Shown here: positions 52,979-63,912 of the stretch, piece by piece
Layout of the letters: every line of letters begins with the position of its first letter
Position numbering within the stretch: the first letter of the stretch is position 1
Origin: JAXMAZ01 sp046350115
Lineage (GTDB): Bacteria > Planctomycetota > Planctomycetia > Gemmatales > Gemmataceae
Assembly (NCBI GenBank): GCA_046350115.1
Contig: JAXMAZ010000007.1
Location: 162,253-226,252 of the forward strand
Length of the DNA stretch: 64,000 nucleotides
Direction: 5' to 3'
The notes under the pieces: generated by a model
Told to the model about the DNA's origin: nothing
What the model saw: the letters and a program-made list of their open reading frames with translations, nothing else
The model's database searches: none
Made by a program: the position numbers and the translations under genes

Positions 52979-54589
52979 CTATTCGACGCTCTTCAGCCCC
53001 TGGTTGCGGTCATACCACGCCCGCAGGTCTGCATCACAGCGGGCGAGCCCGACCCGCAACAGGTGCCAGGTCACGCCGGCAATCAGCAGCAGCGCCAGCC
53101 CCCACACCCAGGCCGGGGCCAGGTCCGGCCGTAGCGGCAGGTACGCCAGCCCCGGCGGCAACAGCGTGGCAACCCACGCCAGCGCCGGGACGCCACTGTT
53201 CAGCATCGCCGCCATCGCCATCGGCAGCCCGAGCGTCATGAGCGAAGCGAGGCCGCTCGTCTGGTTGCCGGTGGCGAACGCCCGGAAGCCGACGGCGAAC
53301 GCGAACCCCCACAGCACCACCCCGCCCACCGCCGCGGCGATCACTTCCGGCCACGAGTTCCGCCCGCTGATGCCGAGCGCCAGCCACAGCACCCCGGCGG
53401 CGAACAGGTAGCCGCGGCCCCGCCTCCACGCCGCAGACACCGAGGCGTGCCGGTAGTCGGCGGCGGTCAGTTCCGAAAGCAGGAGCAGTTCGAGCCGCAT
53501 GCACCGGGCCTGGGTGGTCGGGTCCCACAGCCCGAACTGGAACGCCGCCGGGACGGTCGCCATCACCACCAGCCCGGCCGCGATGCCGGGCGCACCGCCC
53601 CAGGCCTCGAACAGTTGGAACACCAGCCGGCCCATCCACGCCGGCCAGGCGTCCCCGGCGACCAGGTACGCGGCGTACACCAGGGCGAACCCGCCGGCCA
53701 GCCACAGGTTCACCCGCCCGCTGTACTCCATCACCCGGCGAACCGCCCACCAGGACAGCGGCCGGTCCCCGATCAGTTCGGACTGCGAAGCCCGGTCCGA
53801 CCGCTGCGGCCGGTAGTGGCGGTCGTGGAAGTGGCCCCGCAGCCGGCACGCCGCCCGCACCCCGGCGACGGCCGCCAGCCCGGCCCCGAACCCGGTCAGC
53901 CACTCGAACCGCTCCCACGCCACCCAACCGACCCGGTCCGGGCTGAACCAGTACCGCACCACCCCGAACGGGTTCATGGTGTGCAGAAACATGACCGCGT
54001 CGTACAGGAACCGGCCGACGGTCGGCGGCAGTCGCTCCAGCCACAGCGGCAGGTTCTCCGCGGCGACCACCCCGATCACCAGGTACACCAGCACCCCGCC
54101 GAGGCTGACCAGCTCGCCGAGTTGGCGGACCGGCAGCGGCTCGTACACCCACGCCGTCAGCCCCAGCCCGGCGGCCGTCCCCCACACCAGCGGCAGGACG
54201 GCTAGCGGTAGCAGGTCGAGCGGGTCGGCCGCCCCGCTCAGCACCAGCCCGCCGAGCACCGGCAGCCCGGCCAGTTGGACCAGCCCGAACCGACAGACGC
54301 CGACCAGGGCTTCGGCCAGGAACAGCCGCCGCGGCTGGATCGGCGAAGTCAGCAGGAACTCGAGCGCCTGGCTCTTCGGCAACTGGGTCAGCCGCCAGCC
54401 GACGAGCGCCGCCCCCTCGATCAGCCCGAGGACGAGCAGCAGGTAGCCGAGCACCTCACCGGACAGGGTGCGGGCGCTGGCCGCGTACCCGAGGACGGCG
54501 GTGGCCAGCACATGGCCGACGGCCGTGCGGCGGAACGCCCGCTGGCGGCCGGGGGCGAGCATGGCGGCGGCGAAGAACGGGCGGAGCAT
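52979..54589 (-). CDS. Large multi-spanning membrane protein (ABC-2-like)
   Basis: A 536-residue protein with about a dozen hydrophobic helices (GYLLLVLGLIEGAALVGW; LPVLGGLVLSGAADPL; LVSLGGVLVYLVIGVVA; AGGFALVYAAYLVAGDAW; VIAAAVGGVVLWGFAFAVGF; WGLALLLIAGVTWHLLRVGL) and the loop SQALEFLLTSPIQPRRLFLA, which resembles permeases of the ABC-2 type in planctomycetes. No ATPase gene is adjacent. ATG 54589 has GGAG just before it on this strand? none clear; chosen because the first helix follows. Function unknown. Confidence 0.78.
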   Translation of the reverse strand: MLRPFFAAAMLAPGRQRAFRRTAVGHVLATAVLGYAASARTLSGEVLGYLLLVLGLIEGAALVGWRLTQLPKSQALEFLLTSPIQPRRLFLAEALVGVCRFGLVQLAGLPVLGGLVLSGAADPLDLLPLAVLPLVWGTAAGLGLTAWVYEPLPVRQLGELVSLGGVLVYLVIGVVAAENLPLWLERLPPTVGRFLYDAVMFLHTMNPFGVVRYWFSPDRVGWVAWERFEWLTGFGAGLAAVAGVRAACRLRGHFHDRHYRPQRSDRASQSELIGDRPLSWWAVRRVMEYSGRVNLWLAGGFALVYAAYLVAGDAWPAWMGRLVFQLFEAWGGAPGIAAGLVVMATVPAAFQFGLWDPTTQARCMRLELLLLSELTAADYRHASVSAAWRRGRGYLFAAGVLWLALGISGRNSWPEVIAAAVGGVVLWGFAFAVGFRAFATGNQTSGLASLMTLGLPMAMAAMLNSGVPALAWVATLLPPGLAYLPLRPDLAPAWVWGLALLLIAGVTWHLLRVGLARCDADLRAWYDRNQGLKSVE

Positions 54590-54693
54590 CGTTCGGCAGT
54601 CGGGGGTCGGGAATCGGGAGCTGGGCGAAGAAGTGTAGAACGGGATTCCGCCCGGGTGGTACAACGACCCGACTGGTCCCCCTCCCCGGAGCC

Positions 54694-55929
54694 GTGCCCG
54701 TGACCCCGACCGAAGCCACCGCCCGCAACTTCCACCGGGCCGCCGACCTGCTCAAACTGTCCGACCGCCAGCGGCACTTCCTCATCACCCCGTACCGGGA
54801 GATCAAGGTCGAGTGCAGCTTCCTCAAGGACGACGGGTCGCTGGCCACCTACATCGGGTACCGGGTCCAGCACGACAACAGCCGCGGGCCGATGAAGGGC
54901 GGAATCCGCTACCACCACCAGGTGGACCTGGACGAGGTGAACGCCCTGGCGTCGCTCATGACCTGGAAGACGGCCGTGGTCGACCTGCCCTACGGCGGGG
55001 CCAAGGGCGGGATCAGCGTGGACCCGAAATCCCTCACCCCGAACGAACTCCAGCGGCTGACCCGGGTGTTCACCCAGAAGATCCACGACGTGATCGGCGT
55101 GTACACCGACGTCCCGGCCCCGGACCTGGGGACGAACGCCCAGACGATGGCCTGGATGGCCGACGAGTACGCCAAATTCCACGGGTACGCCCCCGGCGTG
55201 GTGACCGGCAAGCCGGTCGAGCTGGGCGGGTCGCTCGGCCGGGACGCGGCCACCGGCCGGGGGCTGCTGTTCGCCGCCGAGTCCCTGTTCGAGAGCGTCG
55301 GCCGAAAGGTGTCCGACTTCACCTACGCGGTCCAGGGGTTCGGCAACGTCGGGTCGTGGGCTGCGAAGCTGTTCCACGCGGCCGGGGGCAAGATCGTGGC
55401 CGTGGCCGACGTATCCGGGGCGGTCCACAACCCGGCCGGGCTGGATGTCCCGGCGCTGGTCAAGCACGCCGCCGAGGCGAAGGGGGTGGCCGGGTTCCCG
55501 GGCGGGGAGCCGATGCCGCCGGCCGACATCCTGGCCGAGCCGGCCGACGTGCTCATCCCGGCCGCCCTCGGCGACGTGCTGACCGAGGCGACGGCCGACC
55601 GGGTGCGGGCGAAGTGGGTGCTGGAGGGGGCCAACCACCCGACCGACCCGGCGGCCGACGCCATCCTGGCCCGGAAGGGGGTGACGGTCCTGCCGGACAT
55701 CTTCGCCAACGCCGGCGGGGTGACGGTCAGCTACTTCGAGTGGGTGCAGAACGTGCAGGCATACCGCTGGCCGGAGGACCGGGTGAACGCCGAGCTGCGG
55801 GCGGTCATGCGGCAGGCGTTCGCCGACCTGTCGGCGGTGAAAGCCCGGCACGGGTGCGACTGGCGGACGGCCGCGTTCGCCCTGGCGGTCGAGCGGGTCG
55901 GGCGGGCGGCGGCCCTGCGGGGGCTGTGA
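54694..55929 (+). CDS. gdhA: Glutamate dehydrogenase (Glu/Leu/Phe/Val dehydrogenase family)
   Basis: A 411-residue enzyme converting glutamate to 2-oxoglutarate and ammonia. Motifs: GPMKGGIRY (substrate Lys), PYGGAKGGISVDP, D-x-PAPDLGTNAQTMAWM, nucleotide fold YAVQGFGNVGSWAA, EGANHPT. The length and the LGGSLGRDAATGRG stretch fit the NAD-type bacterial/archaeal hexameric enzymes. GTG 54694 or GTG 54700; GGAG at 54688 favours 54700 slightly. Confidence 0.95.
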   Translation: MPVTPTEATARNFHRAADLLKLSDRQRHFLITPYREIKVECSFLKDDGSLATYIGYRVQHDNSRGPMKGGIRYHHQVDLDEVNALASLMTWKTAVVDLPYGGAKGGISVDPKSLTPNELQRLTRVFTQKIHDVIGVYTDVPAPDLGTNAQTMAWMADEYAKFHGYAPGVVTGKPVELGGSLGRDAATGRGLLFAAESLFESVGRKVSDFTYAVQGFGNVGSWAAKLFHAAGGKIVAVADVSGAVHNPAGLDVPALVKHAAEAKGVAGFPGGEPMPPADILAEPADVLIPAALGDVLTEATADRVRAKWVLEGANHPTDPAADAILARKGVTVLPDIFANAGGVTVSYFEWVQNVQAYRWPEDRVNAELRAVMRQAFADLSAVKARHGCDWRTAAFALAVERVGRAAALRGL

Positions 55930-55942
55930 TTCGTGCTGATTC

Positions 55943-56047
55943 GTAGGGCGGGTCAAGCCGGCTCTGCGCGCCGACCCGCCGGCCCGGGCAGAGGCCCCTT
56001 GCCAGCCCGGCGGGTCGGCGCCGCAGAGCCGGCTTGACCCGCCCTAC
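55943..56047. repeat. Inverted repeat between convergent genes (family GTAGGGCGGGTCAAGCCGGC)
   Basis: GTAGGGCGGGTCAAGCCGGC at the left, the inverse GCCGGCTTGACCCGCCCTAC at the right, and CGACCCGCCGG / CCGGCGGGTCG inside. Lies between gdhA and the ABC-2 permease gene. Confidence 0.92.
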
Positions 56048-56052
56048 ACCAG

Positions 56053-56916
56053 TCACACCCCGCTCGTCTCTTCGAGCTTGCCGTTCCGCCACGCCCGGCG
56101 GACGCTGTACCGGTAGAAGACCTGGGCCGCGACGGTCAGCAGCACCGTCGTCCCGAGCAATGCCCCGAGCAACTCCAGGTTCGACCACCCGCCGAGCGGC
56201 GACGGCACCGTCGGCGGGCCGGTCAGCGCCCGCCGCATCCCTTCCAACCAGTACGTCGTCGGCAACATCACACCGACGGCCTGCATCCACCCGGGCAGCA
56301 CGCTCAGCGGGAACACCACCCCGCTCAGCAGGTACACGACCCCGGCCACGCCTTCGCTCAGGAACATGCCGCTGCGGCTCATGTTCAGCATGGCCGACGC
56401 CAGGATCATCCCCGCGGACCAGAGCATCACCGCCCCGACGGCCAGGTACGCCAGTAGCCAGCCGAGGTCGAGGTTCTCCAGGTGGACGCTCGCCCGGATC
56501 GGCGGGATGAGCAGACCGGCCAGGATCGTCACCAAGCCGCCGACCGCCCCCTCCGCCATCCGGGCCAGCCCCCGCCCCAGGAAGTACGCCTGGAAGTGCC
56601 CCGGGCTGACGTAGATGTACTTCAGCATCCGGTAGCTCTCGCGGTCGCTGATGACCACGTAGCTCATCCCGAACATGACCGTGCCGACAAGGCCGTAGCA
56701 GGCGCTGGACACGTACATGTACGGCAGGAACTCGGCCGGCACCCGGGTCGGGGCGGCGTACTGGGCGGCGTAGAACATGCACACCAGCACCAGCGACCCG
56801 CACACCGGCTTGACCACCAGGTACAGGAGGAAGAGGCGCACGTCGGCCCAGTTGGACTCGATCTGCCAGCCGAGCCAGGTGGACCAGGAGAGGGTGCGAA
56901 GGGGTTCGTGGGTCAT
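56053..56916 (-). CDS. ABC-2 type permease (second subunit of exporter operon)
   Basis: A 287-residue membrane protein with six helices (LFLLYLVVKPVCGSLVLVCM; YGLVGTVMFGMSYVVI; GAVGGLVTILAGLLIPP; LAYLAVGAVMLWSAGMILAS; GVAGVVYLLSGVVFPLSVLP; LLGALLGTTVLLTVAAQVFY). Third gene of the minus-strand operon ATPase-permease-permease. Separated from the middle permease by a 166-bp inverted repeat. Confidence 0.87.
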   Translation of the reverse strand: MTHEPLRTLSWSTWLGWQIESNWADVRLFLLYLVVKPVCGSLVLVCMFYAAQYAAPTRVPAEFLPYMYVSSACYGLVGTVMFGMSYVVISDRESYRMLKYIYVSPGHFQAYFLGRGLARMAEGAVGGLVTILAGLLIPPIRASVHLENLDLGWLLAYLAVGAVMLWSAGMILASAMLNMSRSGMFLSEGVAGVVYLLSGVVFPLSVLPGWMQAVGVMLPTTYWLEGMRRALTGPPTVPSPLGGWSNLELLGALLGTTVLLTVAAQVFYRYSVRRAWRNGKLEETSGV

Positions 56917-56936
56917 CGGCTCTTGTTGGTTCTGGT

Positions 56937-57102
56937 TAGCCCCAACGGGGCGACCGAGAATAGCCGGGGGTGGAGGCTTTGCGGAACCCCTGGACCGGAG
57001 ACCCAATCCATCCCCCGTAGCCCCAACGGGGCGACCCGGCCGGGTGCCCAGGGGTTCACAAAGCCTCACCCCTGGCTATTCTCGGTCGCCCCGTTGGGGC
57101 TA
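56937..57102. repeat. Inverted repeat inside the exporter operon (family TAGCCCCAACGGGGCGACC)
   Basis: Arms TAGCCCCAACGGGGCGACCG (plus AGAATAGCC) at both ends in inverse; a third TAGCCCCAACGGGGCGACCC at 57018 lies inside. It is also a nested hairpin, CCCCAACGGGG. Lies between two permease genes of one operon. Confidence 0.9.
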
Positions 57103-57108
57103 CACGGG

Positions 57109-57930
57109 TCATTGCCATTTCACCGTCAGCCGCCCCTCTTCCTTCGCCTTTCGCTCCAGCACCCGGAGGAAGTGCCGTGCCAGCGTCACGAAGACCACCC
57201 CCAGCACCGCCAGCAGCCCGACCTCGGCCCACACGCCGATGACGCCCTCGACGCCGAACAGCACCTGCCGCATGGCGTCCATGCCTGCGGCCAGCGGGAT
57301 GAGCAGCGCCACGGCGGGCAGCGCCATGTGGACCATCTGGCCGAGCACCCGCAGCGGGAAGTTCATCCCGGTCAGCAGGAACACCGGCTCTTGCAGCAGG
57401 TTCACCGTGTGCCACGCTTCCCGGCCCCAGAGCAGGAACAGGGACGCGAACATCATCCCGAGGCCGTACAGGGCGACCAGGGTGAGTACGAAGATCAGGC
57501 CCAGGAGCGGCCAGCTCGACGGGGCGAACGGGACGTGGAACAGGAACAGTCCGCCGAGCAGGATGACCAGCGCCCGGAGCGAAGTCGTCACCATCCCGCC
57601 GAGGGCCATCCCGGCCAGCACCCCCATCATCGGGGCCGGGGACATGATGTACAGCTCCAGGTTGCCGCCGTCCCGCTCCCAGTACAGGTGGGCGCCCATG
57701 CTCCACAGGATGTTGAACCAGAAGGCGGTCATCGCCTGCCCGAGTACCACCACCCCGATGAACTCCCGCGGCGCCTGCAGGAACTCGTAGCAGTACGCGA
57801 ACGCCGCCACGCTGAGCAGCGGCAGCAGGGTCTCTTGCAGCAGCCAGGTGCGGTTGCGGAACAGCCACGCGATCCGCGGGTAGGTGCGGGCGGCGGCGGC
57901 GGTGGCGAACAATCGCAGGGTGGAGGGCAT
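57109..57930 (-). CDS. ABC-2 type permease (first subunit of exporter operon)
   Basis: A 273-residue protein with about six helices (LLPLLSVAAFAYCYEFL; FIGVVVLGQAMTAFWF; LRALVILLGGLFLFHV; LLGLIFVLTLVALYGLGMMF; MALPAVALLIPLAAGM; VGLLAVLGVVFVTLARHFL). The FIGVVVLGQAMTAFWFN segment and NLQEPVFLLTGMNFP loop fit ABC-2 permeases. Middle gene of the operon, 37 bases from the ATPase gene. Confidence 0.88.
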   Translation of the reverse strand: MPSTLRLFATAAAARTYPRIAWLFRNRTWLLQETLLPLLSVAAFAYCYEFLQAPREFIGVVVLGQAMTAFWFNILWSMGAHLYWERDGGNLELYIMSPAPMMGVLAGMALGGMVTTSLRALVILLGGLFLFHVPFAPSSWPLLGLIFVLTLVALYGLGMMFASLFLLWGREAWHTVNLLQEPVFLLTGMNFPLRVLGQMVHMALPAVALLIPLAAGMDAMRQVLFGVEGVIGVWAEVGLLAVLGVVFVTLARHFLRVLERKAKEEGRLTVKWQ

Positions 57931-57967
57931 GGAAATGGGGTAAGCGGGGCAGCCGTCGGCCGCCCCG

Positions 57968-58984
57968 CTAAGCGCCTCCCTTATCGTCGTTCAGTCCGTG
58001 GCCGACGAGTTCAATGAACACGTCTTCCAGCGTCGGCTCCTGCTTCTTGAGGGTGAGCAGCCGGCCGCCGGCCCCGGCCACCGCCTGCACCACCCCGCCG
58101 ATCGCCGCCTCGTCGGTCAGCGCCACCTTCAGCTCGACGCTCTCCGGCGTCTCGGTCCGGGTCGCCTGGTGAACCCCCGGCACGGCCGACACCGCCGCCA
58201 CGCCGTCACTGCCGGGGGCCAGCGACAGGGTGAAGATCGGGTACGCCTGCACCTTCCGCTTGAGGTTGGCCGGGGTGTCGCAGGCCAGCACCTTCCCCTT
58301 GTCGATGATCGCCAGCCGGTCGCACAGCTCGTCCGCCTCGGCCATGTAGTGCGTGGTGAGCAGCAGGGTGCGGTGCGACCGCTCGGCCATCCACTGCTTG
58401 AGGAACCCGCGGATGGTGCGGGCGCTGGTCACGTCCAGCCCGAGGGTCGGTTCGTCGAGGAACAAAATCTTGGGGTCGGTGATGAACCCGCGGCAGAAGT
58501 TCATCTTCTGCCGCTGGCCGGTGGACAGGTGCGTCACCCGGCTGTTCCCCTTGTCGGCCATGCCGACGACGCCGAGCATCCGCTCGATCCGGGCTTTCAC
58601 CTCGGCGTTCGGCACCCCGTAGATGCGGCTGAACAGCCACAGGTTCTCACGGACGGTCAGGATGCCGTACCCGCTCGACTCGCCGCCGCTCACCATGTTG
58701 ATGACCGGGCGGACGGCGTCCGCCTCGGCGACGACGTCCTTGCCGTCCACCCACGCCCGGCCGCTGCTCGGGGCGAGGAGCGTGGTGAGGATTTTGATGA
58801 GGGTCGTTTTGCCCGCCCCGTTCGGCCCGAGCAGGCCGAACAGCTCGCCGGGGCGGACTTCCAGGTTCACCCCGTCCAGGGCGACGAACTCGGCCGGCTG
58901 GGACGGGTCGGGCTTGCTCCACCGCTTCCGCGGCCGGCGGTAGACGCGGCCCAGGGACTCGGTGCGGATGGCGGCGGGTTCCAT
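57968..58984 (-). CDS. ABC transporter ATP-binding protein (exporter operon)
   Basis: A 338-residue ATPase: Walker A GPNGAGKTTLIK, signature THLSTGQRQKMNF (LSTGQ), Walker B ILFLDEPTLGLD, H-loop LLLTTHYMAEAD. Drug/lipid exporter type (DrrA/CcmA group) with a C-terminal regulatory extension (about 230-338). The insert SQPAEFVALDG and the start YRRPRKRWSKPD indicate a basic N-terminal patch. ATG 58984 is preferred over 59017. First gene of the operon. Confidence 0.93.
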   Translation of the reverse strand: MEPAAIRTESLGRVYRRPRKRWSKPDPSQPAEFVALDGVNLEVRPGELFGLLGPNGAGKTTLIKILTTLLAPSSGRAWVDGKDVVAEADAVRPVINMVSGGESSGYGILTVRENLWLFSRIYGVPNAEVKARIERMLGVVGMADKGNSRVTHLSTGQRQKMNFCRGFITDPKILFLDEPTLGLDVTSARTIRGFLKQWMAERSHRTLLLTTHYMAEADELCDRLAIIDKGKVLACDTPANLKRKVQAYPIFTLSLAPGSDGVAAVSAVPGVHQATRTETPESVELKVALTDEAAIGGVVQAVAGAGGRLLTLKKQEPTLEDVFIELVGHGLNDDKGGA

Positions 58985-59030
58985 ACGGGGGCATTGTAGG
59001 CGCGGCGAAAAGCCCACCGATTATCATCTT

Positions 59031-59061
59031 CCTCGTTCCCACGCAGAGCGTGGGAACGAGG
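59031..59061. repeat. Palindrome downstream of hppA (family CGTTCCCACGC)
   Basis: CCTCGTTCCCACGC-AGA-GCGTGGGAACGAGG, perfect arms of 14 bases. It lies 11 bases beyond the hppA stop on the minus strand, so it could terminate that transcript. Confidence 0.9.
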
Positions 59062-59071
59062 AGAGAGGGGT

Positions 59072-61594
<2,523 letters not shown>

Positions 61595-61665
61595 GGGAAC
61601 CCTGGTTCGGGGGAGGGAGAGTCCGAGTCCGATCAGTGCGAATTAGGCTATAGGTCAAGCCCGAA

Positions 61666-61780
61666 AATGGCCCGCTGATGAACGCAGACTTCGCCGCAGA
61701 TGAAAACCGGATAAGAGAATGCACTTGTTCCTAAATCCGGTTTTCATCTGCGGCGAAGTCGCGTTCATCAGCGGGCCATT
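61666..61780. repeat. Inverted repeat holding the nuoN stop
   Basis: Arms AATGGCCCGCTGATGAACGC (plus AGACTTCGCC...) at 61666 and the inverse at 61735-61780, near perfect. The right arm is the nuoN 3' end (MAR-stop on the minus strand), so the left arm is an inverted copy of a gene terminus, placed upstream of the hppA start. Confidence 0.93.
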
Positions 61781-63327
61781 GCCTTCGCGGCCAGGTCGGC
61801 AACCGGCCCCCAGGCCACGCCGAGCACGACCACCGCGACCGCCAGCAGCCCCAGATACCACCGGGCGACAACCGGTTCGCCGAGCGGCACCGGCTGCCCC
61901 TTCTCGTCGGCCGCCGGCGTCTCATCAAGGGTCGCGGCCCGCAGCACTTTCAGGTAGTAGCCGGCGCTCACCACCGTATTCGCCACCCCCACCGCGAGCA
62001 AGGCGGTAAACACCGGCCCGAGCCACCCCGGCCCCTGCCGGGCGTACCCGCGGCCGGCGTCGTACACCGCCTCGAACACCAGGAACTTGCCGGCGAACCC
62101 GGCCAGCGGCGGCAGCCCGAGCAGGCTGAGCAGGAACACACTGAGGGCGACCGCCACCCCCGGCGACCGGGCGAGCAGCCCCCGCACCGCGTCCACCGTC
62201 TCCGCCCCGGTCCGGTTCCGCACCACCGCCACCACGGCGAACGCCCCCAGGTTCATCGGCAGGTACGCGGCCAGGTACACCAGCACCGCCGCCCCGCCGC
62301 CACGGGTCAGGGTGGCCAACCCCATCAGCAGGTAGCCGGCGTGGGCGATGGTCGAGTACGCCAGCAGCCGCTTGAGGTCGGTCTGCGGCAGGGCGGCCAG
62401 GTTGCCGAGGGTGGCGGTCAGCGCCGCCACGACGGCCAGCCCCAGCCCGACCGTCCGCGGCAGCAGCGTCGGGTCCACCGGCTCGCACGCCGCTTGCAGG
62501 GCCAACAGGACTCGCAGGGTCAGCCCCGCGGCCGCGATCTTGGACGCCACCGCCAGCATCGCCCCGACCTCGGCGCACGCCCCGGCCAGCACGTCCGGCA
62601 GCCAGAACTGGACCGGCACGACTGCCAGCTTGAACCCCAGCCCGACCAGCAGGAACAGCAGCCCGGCGGCCAGCTCCGGCCGCACCCCGGCGGCGAACTT
62701 GGCGGCCACCGCCGGCAGGTGCCCGGTCCCCGCCGCCCCGGCCAGCAGGCTGATCCCGAACAGCATCACCCCGCTGGCCGCCGCCCCGTACACCACGTAC
62801 TTGACCGCCGCCTCGCTGCCGGTCCGCCGCCCCTTCAGGAACCCGCTCAGGGCGTACCCCGGCAGGCTGGCCATCTCCGCCCCGAGGAACACCATCAGCA
62901 GGTGGTTCGCCGACGACATGACCAGCATCCCGAGCACGCCGCCGAACAACAGGACGTAGAAGTCGGCCGAGTCGTCGGCGTCCGGCAGCCCGGTCAGCCG
63001 GGTGAGGATGACGGCCAGCACCAGGAACACCAGCAGCAGCCCGCGGAGGTACGTGGCCAGGCCGTCCAGGGCGAGCAGCCCGGCGAACGCCGGCCCCGAC
63101 GGGTCGCCCGGCCACAGCCCGAGGGCCGGGGCGAACAGCGCCAACAGGGCCGCGACCGCCCCGCCGAGCGCGACCCCGCCGAGGTGGGCGCGGTCGAGCG
63201 GCTTCAGCAGCCGGCAGAGCAGCAACAGGACGATCGTCCCGGACACGACCAGCTCCGGGGCGAACCGCCGGAGGTCGGCAAGCAGGCCGGCTTGCAGGCC
63301 GGCGAGGGCGTCGGACGTGAGCGACAT
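61768..63327 (-). CDS. nuoN: NADH-quinone oxidoreductase subunit N
   Basis: A 519-residue antiporter-like membrane subunit of complex I with about 14 helices. The conserved proton-channel lysines lie in SEAAVKYVVYGAAASG and GFKLAVVPVQFWLPDV; DLKRLLAYSTIAHAGYLLMG is the typical broken-helix motif; LLSLLGLPPLAGFAGKFLVF near the C-terminus. Some 60 residues longer than most NuoN. Other nuo genes are probably beyond the right edge; NuoN usually ends the operon and does so here. Confidence 0.95.
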   Translation of the reverse strand: MSLTSDALAGLQAGLLADLRRFAPELVVSGTIVLLLLCRLLKPLDRAHLGGVALGGAVAALLALFAPALGLWPGDPSGPAFAGLLALDGLATYLRGLLLVFLVLAVILTRLTGLPDADDSADFYVLLFGGVLGMLVMSSANHLLMVFLGAEMASLPGYALSGFLKGRRTGSEAAVKYVVYGAAASGVMLFGISLLAGAAGTGHLPAVAAKFAAGVRPELAAGLLFLLVGLGFKLAVVPVQFWLPDVLAGACAEVGAMLAVASKIAAAGLTLRVLLALQAACEPVDPTLLPRTVGLGLAVVAALTATLGNLAALPQTDLKRLLAYSTIAHAGYLLMGLATLTRGGGAAVLVYLAAYLPMNLGAFAVVAVVRNRTGAETVDAVRGLLARSPGVAVALSVFLLSLLGLPPLAGFAGKFLVFEAVYDAGRGYARQGPGWLGPVFTALLAVGVANTVVSAGYYLKVLRAATLDETPAADEKGQPVPLGEPVVARWYLGLLAVAVVVLGVAWGPVADLAAKAMAR

Positions 63328-63405
63328 AGGCGACCGTGCGACGGGGAGGAGGCCGGGGAGGGGGTCAGCCTAGCCGGCCGGCCGGCGGCGGGAAAGGGGC
63401 GGCCG

Positions 63406-63816
63406 TCACCGCATCACCCGGCCGGCGTGGGCGTCCACGATCTCCCGCAGGGAAACGGCCGGGGACGGGCCGCGGTTCGGGACGGTGTAGAACACGGCCA
63501 CCGCCCCCAGGTCCGGGGCCGGGCCGTCGGCGAACGTCACCTCCCGGTCCACCGGCACCCCGACCGGGTCGTCGGCCGTGCGGAGCATCCACCGCCCGCC
63601 GGCCTCGGCCAGCGGGTACAGGACCAGGGTGCGGGCCGTAGGGTCGTACCGCAGCCGGGTCAGGTCCGGCTTCGGGACGGTCGGCCGGGCGTCCCCGCGG
63701 ACGGCCGGCGGCGGGTCGGCGGCGGTCGGGCGGGTGGCGGCCTGGTGGTGGGCGTCGCACCCGGCGGCCGCCAGGGCGAAGCCGGCCAGCCACCGGGCCG
63801 GGCGGGACGGGGGCAT
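63406..63816 (-). CDS. Putative lipoprotein, 136 aa
   Basis: ATG 63816. Lipobox LAGFALAAAGC (Cys about 20), then a Pro/Ala-rich linker and a soluble domain of about 85 residues (LTRLRYDPTARTLVLYPLAE; GVPVDREVTFADGPAPD; VAVFYTVPNRGP). Not recognised. It sits 78 bases upstream of the nuoN start on the same strand. Function unknown. Confidence 0.75.
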   Translation of the reverse strand: MPPSRPARWLAGFALAAAGCDAHHQAATRPTAADPPPAVRGDARPTVPKPDLTRLRYDPTARTLVLYPLAEAGGRWMLRTADDPVGVPVDREVTFADGPAPDLGAVAVFYTVPNRGPSPAVSLREIVDAHAGRVMR

Positions 63817-63912
63817 GGGCGCCCTCCGGTCGGTTGGGAGAGGGCCGGCGACCGCCGGCGGTGGCCGACATGGTAGCACAGCCCGCCCGCCCGCCCAAAC
63901 CCGAACCCCGGG

